Shown here piece after piece: positions 36,601 to 48,415 of a DNA stretch of 64,000 nucleotides. Below the pieces are notes generated by a model. It ran no database searches, was not told the DNA's origin, and saw only the letters and a program-made list of their open reading frames with translations. The DNA lies in assembly GCA_008711295.1 (NCBI GenBank), contig VUYV01000191.1, positions 1,240,816-1,304,815 of the forward strand, in the 5' to 3' direction. The stretch is from Anarhynchus alexandrinus. Taxonomy: Eukaryota > Chordata > Aves > Charadriiformes > Charadriidae. A program made the translations under genes and the position numbers. Numbering within the stretch: position 1 is the stretch's first letter; each line of letters starts with the position of its first letter.

Positions 36601-38536
36601 AATTCTCTTGCAGATAATGCTAATATTATAAAGAACTAAGGCTATCCTTTGTTAATTCATATGTCGAATTAAATCGGGTTCTTGCTTCACAACAGTAGTT
36701 AACTGTTAAATCAGTAGATTAAAAAAAAACAAAAAATAAAAAAACCCAAACACTTAAATTCTGAGAGACAGAGACTGTTTATCTTGCATTCCGGCATCGC
36801 AGCTTGTACCAGAACATCTATTTTAATGACCTAGCAAATCTGTAAACAGTGATCTTTAAATTCTCCAAGTTGCATGATTTGAATGAATATTACCAAGTAA
36901 CACTGAAAAAACCCCACTGTCTATTACATGTTTTTCAACCTGTACAGGAAAGTGAAAGATAACTTTGCTTCTCCTGTGTTTTAGAAGACTAATTCCTTAT
37001 AATCCTAGCATTTGAAATGGGCAAAATGGGCTTCCACTTTGGAAGCTGTTACTAGGTTTTCTCATAGTGGAAAATACGTTAAAAGAAAATGCAGGTTTAT
37101 TAAAAAAAAATTGCTTCATTGCTGAGCAATTTATGACTTCCATTTATGACTTCTCATCATGGTATTATCCTGATGCTCGCCCAAAATTCTGCTGCTTTAA
37201 ACTTGGTTACAGTCTTTTATCCAAAGCTCCTCTGGTGTAATTTACTTTTTTTCCCCCATTTTGATCTGGAGGCCAGGTGAAACGAAATATGGAGTTCTGC
37301 CTCAATAGTGTTCTGATAAACCTGCGAAGAAGGTGTTGCTGATGCAGGATAACTGTCTCGCGTTCTGTATTAAATCTCAGCTTTTGTGTTATAGAAAGTC
37401 TGTAACGTGCTGGTAGAGTTTAAAACAGAACATAATTCTACTTGAATAATCCTAGAACTTGCATGCGGAGGGAGAAAATGGAACGATATTTGAAACTAAG
37501 ATGTTTTAATAGGTGTAAATACGTATTTACTTTCAAAGATCATTTTAGTCCAGAATGGCAGCTTTTATTTCTATTGCTTCTATGATTTTAGGATCTCAAT
37601 AGCTGAGGGCACACAGACATGGATTTTTTCATACTACTGTAGCATGTAAGGAGTCACATTAAGGATTCAGAGATGTTTTATGTATTAGAACATGGTTATC
37701 TGCGGGCTTAACTGCTTTCATGGATCTTAAAGACTTGACATTGTAATGAGTAATACAATTCATGTTTGCTATTTCAGTTACTGGAAATTGGTATTTCTCT
37801 ATAAGGATGGGGAAATACAAGTAGGATCACCTGTAAGATAAGCAAATGGTACAAAATGCTTTTTTGTTTAGGTTTTCTGTTTACTTCTTTCTGCTGTGGT
37901 AATACCCCTTTTATGTCAAAATTGGACCATAACAATGTAAGAGAACCTATTCGTGCGCTATTTAACTGCTGGCTCAGGATATGAAAACCGGTGTTGGCAG
38001 CGTCATCAGATTTACATTTTTCTCAGCTCTGCTACCTTTGATAAGCCTAATGGAATAAGTGATACACTGGAGACACCATCGCCTTTGTTTCAATGTTTTA
38101 AAAAGTCAGCAGAGTTATGTCCAATGCATATCTGGTCCTAATCTTGGAATTTTACTTTGCCAGCAATAAGAGAATGTGTCCTTATTTTAATAATTTGTGT
38201 CTGCTGCTGGAGTACTAGAATGAGTTAGAGCTTGTTTTTCATTTCATTAGGTTTTTATTTGTGCGCATTCTGGAGGGTTTTTTTCCCTCTGGTCCCAAGG
38301 CGGCATTTCTTAGCTCATTCTGTGACAGTGTCTCTATTAAGACATAATTTCCACTTGTCCTGCATTTGTGATTCTTAATTCATGAAACAAACAAAAAAAA
38401 ATCCAACAAACCCCCGTAGGCCTTATTGTGGGTATATTTCTTATTTATGGTGTGAAAAGATTCCTGTTAGCTGTTGCAATTCAAAGTTTATTCTATATTA
38501 AATTAACATATTCATGTTGTTTTGACTTCTTAACAG
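33612..38536. other. AT-rich non-coding sequence, no gene recognised
   Basis: The longest frame is a 147-codon minus-strand frame at 34859-35302 with no recognisable domain and Ser/Pro/Lys-rich composition. I treat it as chance. Poly(A) and poly(T) runs and A/C-rich stretches (for example 36721-36753) are scattered through the region. Confidence 0.65.
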
Positions 38537-38603
38537 GCAATAACTTCGGACTTAAACTTCATGCTTTCATTGAGAACATAGATTCTACAGCAAGGAAGTA
38601 ACA
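38537..38603 (+). other. Possible short exon with flanking splice signals
   Basis: A pyrimidine-leaning tract ending TTGACTTCTTAACAG precedes position 38537, and ACA|GTAAGT follows at 38603/38604, close to the vertebrate donor consensus. The 67-base interval is closed in two frames. The third reads NNFGLKLHAFIENIDSTARK and then a TAA at 38599-38601, so it could be a coding 3' end, a poison exon or a non-coding RNA exon. I do not recognise the peptide. Matching splice-like pairs arise by chance in 64 kb, so confidence is low. Confidence 0.2.
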
Positions 38604-40793
38604 GTAAGTGTTTATCTATGTGTTATAAATTCTTTTTTTTAAATTAAGAAGTTTCTTATAAGTCTTTGTGATGTTTACTCTAAATGTGTCCTGGAAAGCC
38701 ATTGTGGCTGCAGCTACGGCCGACGCTCAAACGCTGCAAGTGGGTTCTCGCAGTGGATCGGGTGGTTCTCCTTCAGAATATTTCGTGATCTTTCCCAAAA
38801 AGGAAAACCAAATCGGAGTGAAGGTATCCGTTGCAGTTGGCTGCATTGCTCAGTGCTTTCGTTGAATGCCATAACTGTGTTTATAAAATGGGGTTTTTTG
38901 AAGTTCTTAAGGTTATTAGATGTGAAAGTGGAAGAGTTACTATAACTGTACAAGAAGTTGTACTGTGTTTTAATGGGTAACGGGAAACCTGGAAAGAAGA
39001 AAGTTAATTAGAAGGAGAATGAGTGTCAGTGTTCTGAAAGACTAAATGAAGGTACAGAACTGGCTCGTGATGAGCTGTTTCGAGGTGATTGCATCTGATT
39101 TTTGCAGCCGGGGTTAAAAATAGCACCGGACACTTGTCATCAGCAATCATTTAAAAATGCCTTCATTGTCTGTCATGAAGACATCATTCTTGATAGCTTT
39201 TAACAGTCTCCGTGCAGAACAACGCAATGTGACACTGCTGTGCACATTCAGACTTTATATGCTTTGTAAATGAATTTTAAACACATACCTGTGTACGATT
39301 GAATGTAAAAGTAAACGCATGCCAGCTGCTGTGTTTATCACCAAGGGATGGATTGGGGAAGCTCCTCTCCTTTATTAGCTTCCAGTTTGGCTTCAGCTTT
39401 CGTTAGACACTGAATAAGGGTGGTTGGAGGCAGACGGGCAGTCCGGCACGGAGAAGCAGAGTGGGATGGGTGTTTCTGGCCGCAGGACATCACAGCTTGG
39501 GGCAGCGGCTGGGCAAGATCATGAGTGTAAGCGCTGCAGTATTTGGAGGGGTCTGTAACAATCGGTGTCGTTACAAAACTGTATTATTAAGGCTATTTTT
39601 CTTATTTGTTTTTGAACTTAGTGTTAAGTCTCTACCTCTTTTCCTAAACTCATCTCTACCCGTGAGTCATCAAAACCAATTAAACTGATCTTCCACCTCC
39701 ACAGGTTGTGGTACAATAGAGATAAAAATCAAATTAAATGTGTTTTTTTTTAAAGAGGTATACTGAGTATTCTTCAATCAACTTACCTTCAGCATGTTGA
39801 TGTGTATATATAAACTGGTGCAGATGTTGAACCAGTTGTTCACTATTCTTTTAAGTAAAGGAAGAGTCAGCGATCTGTGGGGGCGGAAATCAGCTTTAAT
39901 TTGCAATGTGAAAATCTCGGGCTGATGCGGGATGCAGCATCTTAGGAAACACTTCATCACCTTTCCCACATCGACTTCTTTTTATAGTTTGGTTTGGTTT
40001 TTTTTTTGGTAGACCTTCTTTATTTATTGCTAGTGGTCTGTTGTACTTGAAAGCAGCAGAGAACCTCTTCAGGATTCTGTATAAACATTTACATAAATGC
40101 AAACTGCATCTCTCCTGAGCATCACAAACTTGTTTAAACTTGCTTCCTGGTGGCAGCGTGGTCTATGTGGGGAAAAATGGTCTTTGTGCATAATGTGAAA
40201 CTTTTTGTTTGATTGTTTGTTTGTTTAATATGCTGGGGGCGCTCACGTTTTGTTTTTTAATTTGTGCAATTGAAATGAGCCTTGGGGTGTGTGGGGGCAC
40301 AAAGACCTTCTATGACTGTGGTTGCTCAAGCAGTTGAGTCTCTTCCAAGGAAAACCTTGGACTTGCGGAAAAATCATTAGGAAGCGTTAGGCTTTCATTT
40401 TAGAGCTTGGTGGTAAACTGCGTTTCTGGTCGGTTGGTTCTTTTGTTTTGTGCTTCTCCTTGAATACCAGCTTTTATTTTTAACTGGATGATATGTTTGT
40501 CCCCACGTGGTATGATGTTGAGTCAAGGCGTATCACTTGCCTCTCCACTAGGCAGCGAAGAAATGTCAAAGAAGAAAATACCTGCTAGATATAGAGATGA
40601 TAATTTGTTCCAACTTAGATAGAGGCAGGTGAATTTCAGGGTTTCGCAGGAGCTGCTTAAGAGACAGAATGTGATCTTGGATAGGAAGATACATTTTCAG
40701 CTTAATCACTTCCACTTCTATCACTTGGATAAAAAGGGGAGGACTTTCCTAAACACGATGCTGAAAAGTGCTTGCTTCACTGTCATAAAGAAA
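38604..40793. other. Non-coding sequence, no gene recognised
   Basis: Nothing recognisable as a gene is seen. There are T-rich and G/T-rich tracts near 39.74 and 39.99-40.01 kb, and a TTTG-type run near 40.21 kb. Confidence 0.65.
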
Positions 40794-40880
40794 TTTGGGG
40801 TTTTGTTTGTTTGTTGTTTTTTTTTTCGGTTTTGGGGTTTTTTTTTTCGGTTTTGGGGTTTTTTTTTTCGGTTTTGGGGN
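40794..40880. repeat. 21-bp minisatellite, three perfect units, ending in an N
   Basis: The unit is ten T, CGG, four T, four G. Three units without any mismatch span 40817-40837, 40838-40858 and 40859-40879, and a single unknown base follows at 40880. A looser G/T-rich prefix starts at 40794. The G4 blocks on one strand and the break at an N suggest a longer array that was not sequenced through. Confidence 0.9.
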
Positions 40881-43195
40881 GTTCTAATATCCAAGACACA
40901 GACTAAAATGATAGATAGCGAAGCAATTCTGTCCCCTTCTTAGTACATCGAGAGGCCCAAGCGTGGTTCGTCCTGAAAGCTCAGCTATTCTTATCCGTGT
41001 CGTTTGAGGACACCCTTTGAGGATTGCTCCCCTCACTAGGGGCAACCTTTATTTGCATTTTCTGTGTTCAGCTATATTTCTTGCCTGTGTAGAAATACTC
41101 TATGACTTGAAGGAGACAAGGAACAGCAGGGAGCCCATTATCTGACTGTCTCTTTAGACTACCATTCTTATGAACGCTCGTCGTTTCACTGGAGAAAGCT
41201 GATTAGTAGAAGGGATATTGCATTTGCAGTATGTTACACAGTGCTGTAAATAGGTGAGTTTGATTGAATTAGTAGGCTTACATTGAAAGATGAAGGGAAA
41301 GCAATAGATTATACTTGTAATCATCTCTAAAAATAAGTGGGTTTAGAAGCTTTCTTCGAAGTTGATGTTCAATGGGAGTATAATATTTAAAAAGAAAAAA
41401 AGCTTTACATATTTGAATAGATGCAGTGAGTTCATCCCCTGAAAAGAGAAACATGCAAAGACAGAATTGGCACTGAAGGTGCCATCTACCACTGTTGCAC
41501 TACGCAAGTAAAATTAATCAAGTGAACTTTTTATTTCTTTTTATATCTTCTGTGTTCTGGAGTTCTGGATGTTCTGATCTTTCAGAATAACACCAATGGC
41601 TGTTGTTGTAGGTTTTTTTAGGTATATTTACCTGTTCCATTTGTGGTTTATTTTTGGCTTTTCCTCTCTCTAGTAGGTTATCTTTAGTAGAATGTGGAAG
41701 AGTTCTCCACATTCTCAGCTCATCCTGAATCGGAGGGGGAAAACTGCATTTTGTTCCTTTTTTGGATAGTACAGATTTGATTGCCGATAAGAAGTTACAA
41801 AGATTATTTCGCGTACGAAGAGCTAACACTGATGTATATCAAGGTGTTGAACACAAATGCACTTCTCCCTTGATTTTACATCTCTAAAACTCCAGGAAAC
41901 TGGATAATCCATAAGTTGTTTTTTTTTTTTTCTATGGAACGCCGTTTCCCTCTGTCTTCCGGAGTCCCCCATCTATTTCTGGCACTTGCGTGGTTCAAAA
42001 GCCCGTTGTTACAGGTAGCCCGGGAGGGCAAAACCCCAGGACCTTAAAAGGACCACTGCCGTATTTAAATACAAACTTGGTAAATTATGGTAAATTAAGT
42101 CATTTTGGAGACATCACTTTTATTTTACTTTCAGATGTAAAATAATTAGTGTACTCCCATTCACATAGATGAGACTTTTGTAGAGCAATAACTGAAAAAG
42201 AGCCTGTCATGCTATTCAGCCAGATGAGCTTTGAGATAAGCGCGCGATGCATGTGGATTTGGGGGTTTTAGCTATTTTTGCATAAAAGAAGCATTGTTAG
42301 CATGGAATCAAAATGATGATGATAGTCTGGGAGACATGCTTTCAAGGGTAACTTTCACAAATGAGGGTCATAACTAAAAGCTCTTCAACTAGCACAGAAC
42401 ACATTAAACTGGAAGAACAAACAAAAAGCTGGTGTTGGCAGATCAAAGAAAATGAAAGCATAAAAGATACTCTTAGAAGATCAGTTGGCCTAAATATCAG
42501 AATTGTAGTAATATCTTTTCTGTCTTATTATCCTCTGTTTTACCACTTTCATGTATACCTTGATTATTTTAGCCACTGGTATCGTTTCCTTCAAAAAGTT
42601 GCTCATTTGCTGGCTGGAATTTAATGGGAATAGTGAGTGTTCAAGCTTACGCGAGGAGATTTCTATTCTTGTTCGAGAATAAAGTGTTATCAGTCTTGGG
42701 AGAATTAATTGAGTTCATGTTCTAATGGGAATAAAATTTTTAGCTGATTCTCTTCTACTTTCTTCAGTTAAACTCTAGCAAAGGTAAACCAAACGCTGAG
42801 GACTGTGTTTGGCATGAACAAAATGTACTTGTGTGCGTATGAATATATACACACATGGACTTTGGCGTATCACAGCTGTAGAAAGTGCGATAATATCCGC
42901 CTTTTTACCAATAGCGCACTTGTACAGATCGGTCACAGCGTGCATTTTTGTGTCATCAGTAACTTAGAAGGTTTGCAGGTGGAGGTGCTTCTAGACTAGA
43001 TAATGACCATCTATGGCCTGAAGACTGAATTGCATCTGTCAACCCATAGGCGGTTCTTCACCTCCCCCTTTTTTTCTTGCGTGTTTTTTTTTTAACTGAA
43101 ATCCTTTCAAATAGGGAGTGAGTGAGAGGCGAGATGAATTGTTCTTGCATATCTTTCTTTTGTAGCACGGCCTTTTTACTTTTCATTTGACTGAA
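40881..43195. other. AT-rich non-coding sequence, no gene recognised
   Basis: Frames up to about 100 codons exist on both strands but show no recognisable domain. There is a poly(T) run near 41.92 kb and no CR1 sequence. Confidence 0.65.
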
Positions 43196-43505
43196 AATAG
43201 GTCCGCTCTATAGGCGAAAGAGCCCCCTGTGTGAGCACTTCTCTCTCTTTTGGCGTTCTGATGAATAGACGTGTTTAGCCGCGCAACTGGCCTTCCGCAC
43301 GCGGCTTGGGCTGGGTGCCAGCCGCCTCGTTAGGTACAAGTATCCCACGTAAGAGGGTTGTCCAGAGCTTTGATTACTACAGCTGCCCTTCTGCTCACAT
43401 AGGAGACACGAGGAGTCAGGCTTGAGTTTTTCAAGTGCCTCTGAGAGCCTCTACGCCCGGGTCCTGACTGAAGAGGAGCCGCCGGTCGCTCTCCCGGCGA
43501 GGGAA
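43196..43505. promoter_or_regulatory. Modest CpG cluster
   Basis: I count about 20 CpG dinucleotides in roughly 305 bases, including CCGCGC, CACGCGGC and GCCGCCGGTCGC, far above the surrounding sequence. It could be a small CpG island, a promoter of a non-coding transcript, or an eroded GC-rich insertion. No initiation motif or reading frame decides between these. Confidence 0.35.
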
Positions 43506-43971
43506 CCTTCTCCTGATTAGGGGGAAATGAGCTGCTCTGCTAGAGGGAAATCTGTGTCAAATACTGAAGTGAAACGTAATTCATTTGGCTTTTTATCTTG
43601 AAATAAGATGAAATTAAGCTGCCACAGAGCTTCTATATAGCAAATTTAAAAAAAAAAAAAAAATCCTGGTTGGTGACTAGAGTTTTAGTAGACATATATC
43701 AGGAGGAAAAAGCACTCGGTCTCTAAACCATGTATGTAAATAATAATAAAGTCGTATTTTGAATGGCCTTGCTCATAGCTTTATATATAAAAGTTATTTG
43801 CTATTATGAATGAACTCATTCTGGTTTAGCATAAAATATTATCCTCCTCTTGTCATAGAAATGGAGACTGGAACATGTAAATCAGTGGAAACTTTCCAAA
43901 GATGTCGTGGGGAGCGCTACGTGTTGTACCATAAAAGTCACTCCTGACTGCAAAATCGCATGGGACACAAA

Positions 43972-44014
43972 TTACACTCACAATACTACAACACAAGTTA
44001 CACTCACAATATTA
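43972..44014. repeat. 17-bp direct repeat, spacing 26
   Basis: TTACACTCACAATACTA at 43972-43988 recurs as TTACACTCACAATATTA at 43998-44014 with one mismatch. This is a short local duplication of no known function. Confidence 0.8.
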
Positions 44015-44246
44015 GCTATAAAACTTGAAATTAACATAAATTTCTGCTTCCATTACCATGTGCCGATTAGCATAAAAGAAACTTTGCCTTAAGAACAGTG
44101 AGGTAATTAACAGAAAAAATAAACCAAAACCCAAACCATTTCTAGCTCAGGAAGGCTCTAATGAAAATGGCTGGTGGGAAAGCACTGAGGCAAGGACAAT
44201 ATGTATTTTCGGTCATGCACTTCCCAGCCATCTACTTTGGGCCAAT

Positions 44247-44269
44247 TTTTTTTTTTTTTGGGGGGGGGG
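44247..44269. repeat. T13-G10 homopolymer junction
   Basis: Thirteen T are followed by ten G. Runs of this kind are error-prone in sequencing and may be length-polymorphic. Confidence 0.9.
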
Positions 44270-44439
44270 TGGTCAGAATTTGCTGGGCAAGGGAGCTCTT
44301 TGATACGCTGCACATGAATGTCACCACAGAAAAAAAGAATTTAAAAAAAACCCCACTATTTCACACTATTTCAGATTGCTGTAGTAAAAACACATTTTAA
44401 TTGCTGCTTTCCTTCTGGAAGCCCTTTGTTATAGAGTGG

Positions 44440-45260
44440 CAATTACGGGAATGATGCTACAGTGTGTTAGCTGTTATTTCTAATGCTCAGCCATTAGCCG
44501 TAATGCTGAGTTAAATTATGAGATTTTGATCTTTTCAGATCATCTGACAGTGCTTTTCCTCGAGCATCCCAACAGGTGTATGCCGAACAGTCTGCAGTCT
44601 TTCCCCTTTTTCTAAGTGGGGCATATTTTTATGACCTTAATCCGGTGGAATGCACTTGACCTTTTAGCATAGAAGGGTTTTTTTTCTTATGTGTCGAAGA
44701 GAGAAGCCTGTCAAATCAGGGCATCGTAAAAGCTCGTTGACTTGATGTGGTGCAGTACAAAGTGCGAGATGGGAGGTACAGAACAGTGGCTTCGCCTGGA
44801 GAGCCTTGTTCTGCACTGAGGTCCTTAACTTCACCGGGAAGCACAAGTAAATCCCCTGCAGTCACTACAGGCTGATTGATTGATTTATTCAACAAACTAG
44901 TCCAACAGCTCAACTCTTTGGAAGCTATTTATAACTTTCTCTGCTGTTAGTAAGAGGAAACGCTGATTACGTAGCATTCAAATGAGTGGGATTGCCTTGT
45001 TCGTAGTATGGAGCCTCATAATTTTAAAAGATAACCTCAGCAAATATCCAATACGCGGTTCCAATGATTAGTATTGCATATAGCATATTCCCAAATAAAT
45101 CGGTATAATGCTGCATCAGCATTTCAAAGAGTCCTCATGATTACTAGGGCCACAGAGGGGAGAATAAAGTGTGAAGAAGGTAATTAGAATGACCTTACAT
45201 TACCGCGCCGGTGAGCGGTACTGCATCTTTGTCCGCGAGTAATGGAGTTTCTCCGTAAGA
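44440..45260. promoter_or_regulatory. Candidate regulatory region, two repeat-poor AT-rich patches
   Basis: Two patches (about 44440-44540 and 44950-45210) are free of simple repeats and rich in ATTA/TAAT, ATTAGC and octamer-like ATATGCAT-type words. The second includes ATTACCGCGCCGGTGAGCGG, an unusually CpG-dense stretch for the area. The texture fits conserved non-coding sequence. This is an inference without alignment. Confidence 0.22.
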
Positions 45261-47633
45261 CGCTGCTTATCAACAGTATATGCATACAGATACCAATGAC
45301 AGTGAATGTGAATACCTACCCGTGAACGTAAATAACAAGCAAGCACTGCTTATATTTTCCAAAAACATTACAGTTTTAGCTGAGATATTCACAAAACATT
45401 TTTTCTTGTTCTTAATAACTTTATTTCTTGTTCTTTATTAACTTCAAGCTTTTAGCACAGTAAAATTGTTTTAGAATATTCCTTAATTACCAGTATGTTA
45501 ACAAGATTTTCATGGTGGTGGTGGTTTAAGGTCAGTGTGCCTTCTCTAACAGGCTGGGTTTGGGGTCACGCTGCACTAGTATGTGTTCAGTTTAATAACG
45601 GTTTGTAACTTACCGTACCTGAAAGCTTCTAGAGAGGTAACACTAGATGCTAGGTTGTGTCTAAAACAGATTATTTATTAATATACATAATCTACAAATG
45701 CTTGTTTGCTTCTTCGTTTGCATTTTGTTTTTAGAGTTAAGGAAACCAAATAAGTGTCTTAAGACAAATACTAGAAAAGCAGACTACAGAATGTTGACAG
45801 TCTTCTAAAACAGATGTAGAGGAACAGTGATTTTAGCTGAGCATTGAGAGTTGTGTTTACTTTTTCCAATATTTCGGCCATTGACTCTTATTGTAACCCC
45901 GGTAGAGTTGCCCAAACTCGTGGTAAGGTGGGCTACACAGAATATGCCGGGTTGTCCATAAGCAGCCGTGGGACACCAATCTTTAACTTCTGCAACTACG
46001 TAGTTACTGCATCAACACTCACTCAGGACATGAAGTGATATAACAACTGTGTTATACTTTACAAATTTAGCATTATCAACTTATCTGTTGATCCAAATTC
46101 ACCCTGTGTCTTACGATAGGTTTGTTTTGTTGGTTTTCAGTTTCTCTTGTTTTGGGGTCTGTTGCCTTTGTTTGTTTGTTTTAACTTCTGGTTACTCTTT
46201 GTGTGTTGACTCAGTTTTGAACACATTCATCTTCTAAAGAACGTTGGACTTTTTGTTTGGATTATGTTGTGTAAATTTGTCTTAAGATAACTGTCTAACT
46301 GAAAATTGATGTGACCTCTGGTACGGGATGTTGAAAACTAAACCTTGTAGAATGAGTTAAATAGACAAAGTTTCCCACTTTTGTTACTTCCTCTTCATGC
46401 AAATAGATTCCTGCCTGCCCGCTTCCTACCCGTATTTCACAGATTTTGTGGAAATGAGACAGCAGTAAAGCAATGTCCAATGTGTGCTTTCATGGCACAG
46501 CCATCTGCGATATATCCACGAACCTTCAGTATTTTGTATGTTGACTAATAAGCCACTTCACCTCTTCCTGAGGTGACGAAGATGCACGTCTACTAAATAA
46601 CTTAAAAATATTATCTGTGTGGGAATGCTACTAACAAATTCCCAAAGTATTTCAATGCAAACCAGCAAGAGTTACCGAGAACAGAAAGCTGCTCCAGCTT
46701 CCCAGAAGGAAAAGCTAATTGTCAGGCAGAGGGGAAAAGGTCTCAAGAGACAAAGATGTTGCTAAAGGCAGAATTTTCACCCCAAGTATATCGAATTCTG
46801 TGGAGGATTAGTGTAAAAAGCTGATAATTGAGGCAGTGTTAACTGTTTCAATGCTTACCAAAACATGAAAGTCAACTGGGAAGATTCCTTTACAAAGGAT
46901 TTCATCGCTGTCTGAGGATGACATCCGATTTCAGTGCCCCGGTTTAAAGAAGCTCTGCTGGTGGAATTAAAAACCAAAGACATACTGTAGGTTCTTCACA
47001 TAAAGAGTGAAGCTAAATACAAAACGTGAGTCTCCCGTCATGGGCTGATTCGATCCTATGAGCTGGTGCACTTTACAGGGAAGGGGAAAGATTAGCAAAC
47101 TGCCCAGCTTTGCTTTTGCAAATAGTTATTGAGAAAATGCTTCATTTTGACAGTCTTCTGATTTTTTTTATTCTGAATTAAATGTTCACGTGGGATTTAT
47201 TGTCCAGTTTAAAAGAGATAAAAGCTTTCTGGGAAAAAAACAAACAAGAAAACACAAACCAAACCAACCCCACTTACTAGAGATTTAAATGAGTCTCAGA
47301 CGAAGCGAAAAGTAATGTGTGGGTATTTCACTTTGGCTATTACAAGTTCCATTACACATCCACTGAAGTTGTCTTTGTTTCATATATCTTACTGGTCAAT
47401 TGGTGTGCTGAACGGGGAAATTTATCGTTTGTACGTCTCTGATCTAAAACCTATTTGTGAGGAGAGTGACGTTTACAATACAGCAGATGTAGACCTGCTG
47501 GCAAGGAAGGATGATGAATGCTTTTTCAACAATTTCACTGGAGATGTCGAGGCTTGGAAGTGATGTGTGGAGCAATCCATTTCTCCTTCCTTAGGGTAAA
47601 CAAGGTGGCGTTATGGTTTGGCAAGGCAGTGCG
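45261..47633. other. AT-rich non-coding sequence, no gene recognised
   Basis: An 82-codon frame at 47315-47563 has a protein-like composition and ends just before the hairpin described next, but I recognise no family and see no clear splice sites, so it is not called. A/C-rich sequence lies near 47233-47272. Confidence 0.6.
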
Positions 47634-47759
47634 TTTATATAGATAAAGACCACCTCAAGGTGATAGTAGCATCTGAAGGGGATCCACTCCTGTCAGTGGT
47701 TATCATGGGATCCCCTTCAGATGCTACTATCACCTTGAGGTGGTCTTTATCTATATAAA
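47634..47759. repeat. Perfect 52-bp inverted repeat with 22-base loop
   Basis: The left arm 47634-47685 and right arm 47708-47759 are exact reverse complements over all 52 bases. They begin TTTATATAGATAAAGACC on the outside and end GGGGATCC at the loop. The loop is the 22 bases 47686-47707. A transcript of either strand would fold into one long unbroken hairpin. The minus strand has a match to the tRNA-type internal B box, GGTTCAAGTCC, just upstream of the hairpin (within 47771-47784), but I find no good A box. It could be a small inverted-repeat transposon, a hairpin RNA locus, a recent templated inverted duplication or an assembly artefact. Confidence 0.95.
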
Positions 47760-48072
47760 TTGCTTCAACTGGGACTTGAACCCCTGTGGAAGGATACCTG
47801 AGTACTTCCAGATCTTGTGGTGGGCAGTACAAAAACACTAAAGGTTCAGACTCGTGTGAAGTCCAGTGGATTAATTGTGAGATTTGTGATGAACGAAATG
47901 TGAGAGTTTAAATAGATTTGATTTAGTTAGTTAGATTTTTGCAGAACATATATACACAAAGGGTAATTCCCCAAAATGACAAACTTATTTCTTCGATGTC
48001 CGTAGACATGTTTTAACAAACAGTTTCTCAGTTTTGAGTATTTGCTTCTACTCTTTCACCATAGCTTTTCTT

Positions 48073-48166
48073 TAAAGCCAAGTAGGAAAGAAAGCAGTGG
48101 CAGAAATTTGAATGAAATGTCTTTAAAAGCATTTCAAATGTCCAGACGCCAGGGGTTTGAGTACAT
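48073..48166. repeat. 94-bp direct repeat, left copy, beside CR1
   Basis: This copy aligns base for base with 48322-48415 at an offset of 249 with four mismatches and no indel. Three mismatches fall in the first dozen bases. It ends GAGTACAT, where the CR1 tail begins. Confidence 0.95.
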
Positions 48167-48320
48167 AGAATCATAGAATCATAGAATGGTTTAGGTTGGA
48201 AAGGACCTTGAAGATCATCGAGTTCCAACCCCCCTGCCATAGGCAGGGACACCTCCCACTAGACCAGGTTGCCCAAGGCCACGTCCAGCCTGGCCTTGAA
48301 CACCTCCAGGGATGGGGACT
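48167..48320 (-). mobile_element. CR1 3' tail, cut off by a single N
   Basis: The plus strand starts AGAATCATAGAATCATAG, then the reverse complement of the young CR1 tail, and carries on into the C-terminal coding part up to ACCTCCAGGGATGGGGACT, where an N at 48321 cuts it. It matches the 33.6 kb copy closely. The true 5' end of the insertion is not visible, because the base after the N returns to a copy of the left flank. Confidence 0.96.
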
Positions 48321-48321
48321 N
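48321..48321. other. Single unknown base marking a probable contig join
   Basis: One N separates the CR1 tail from the second copy of the 94-bp flank. It is best read as a gap of unknown size and not as one ambiguous base. Confidence 0.7.
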
Positions 48322-48415
48322 TAAAGCCACATTGGAAAGAAAGCAGTGGCAGAAATTTGAATGAAATGTCTTTAAAAGCATTTCAAATGTCCAGACGCCA
48401 GGGGTTCGAGTACAT
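48322..48415. repeat. 94-bp direct repeat, right copy, without CR1
   Basis: This second copy of 48073-48166 ends in the same TACAT but then continues into unique sequence GAAGAAACTATAATGG where the left copy enters CR1. The relation is that of an empty site to an occupied site. Confidence 0.95.

Noticed and set aside
47315..47563. An 82-codon frame with protein-like composition just before the hairpin
   Set aside because: I recognise no family, and the length is within chance. It deserves a protein search but cannot be supported here.
47635..47838. A minus-strand frame across the hairpin
   Set aside because: It stays open largely because of the inverted repeat itself and shows no known domain.
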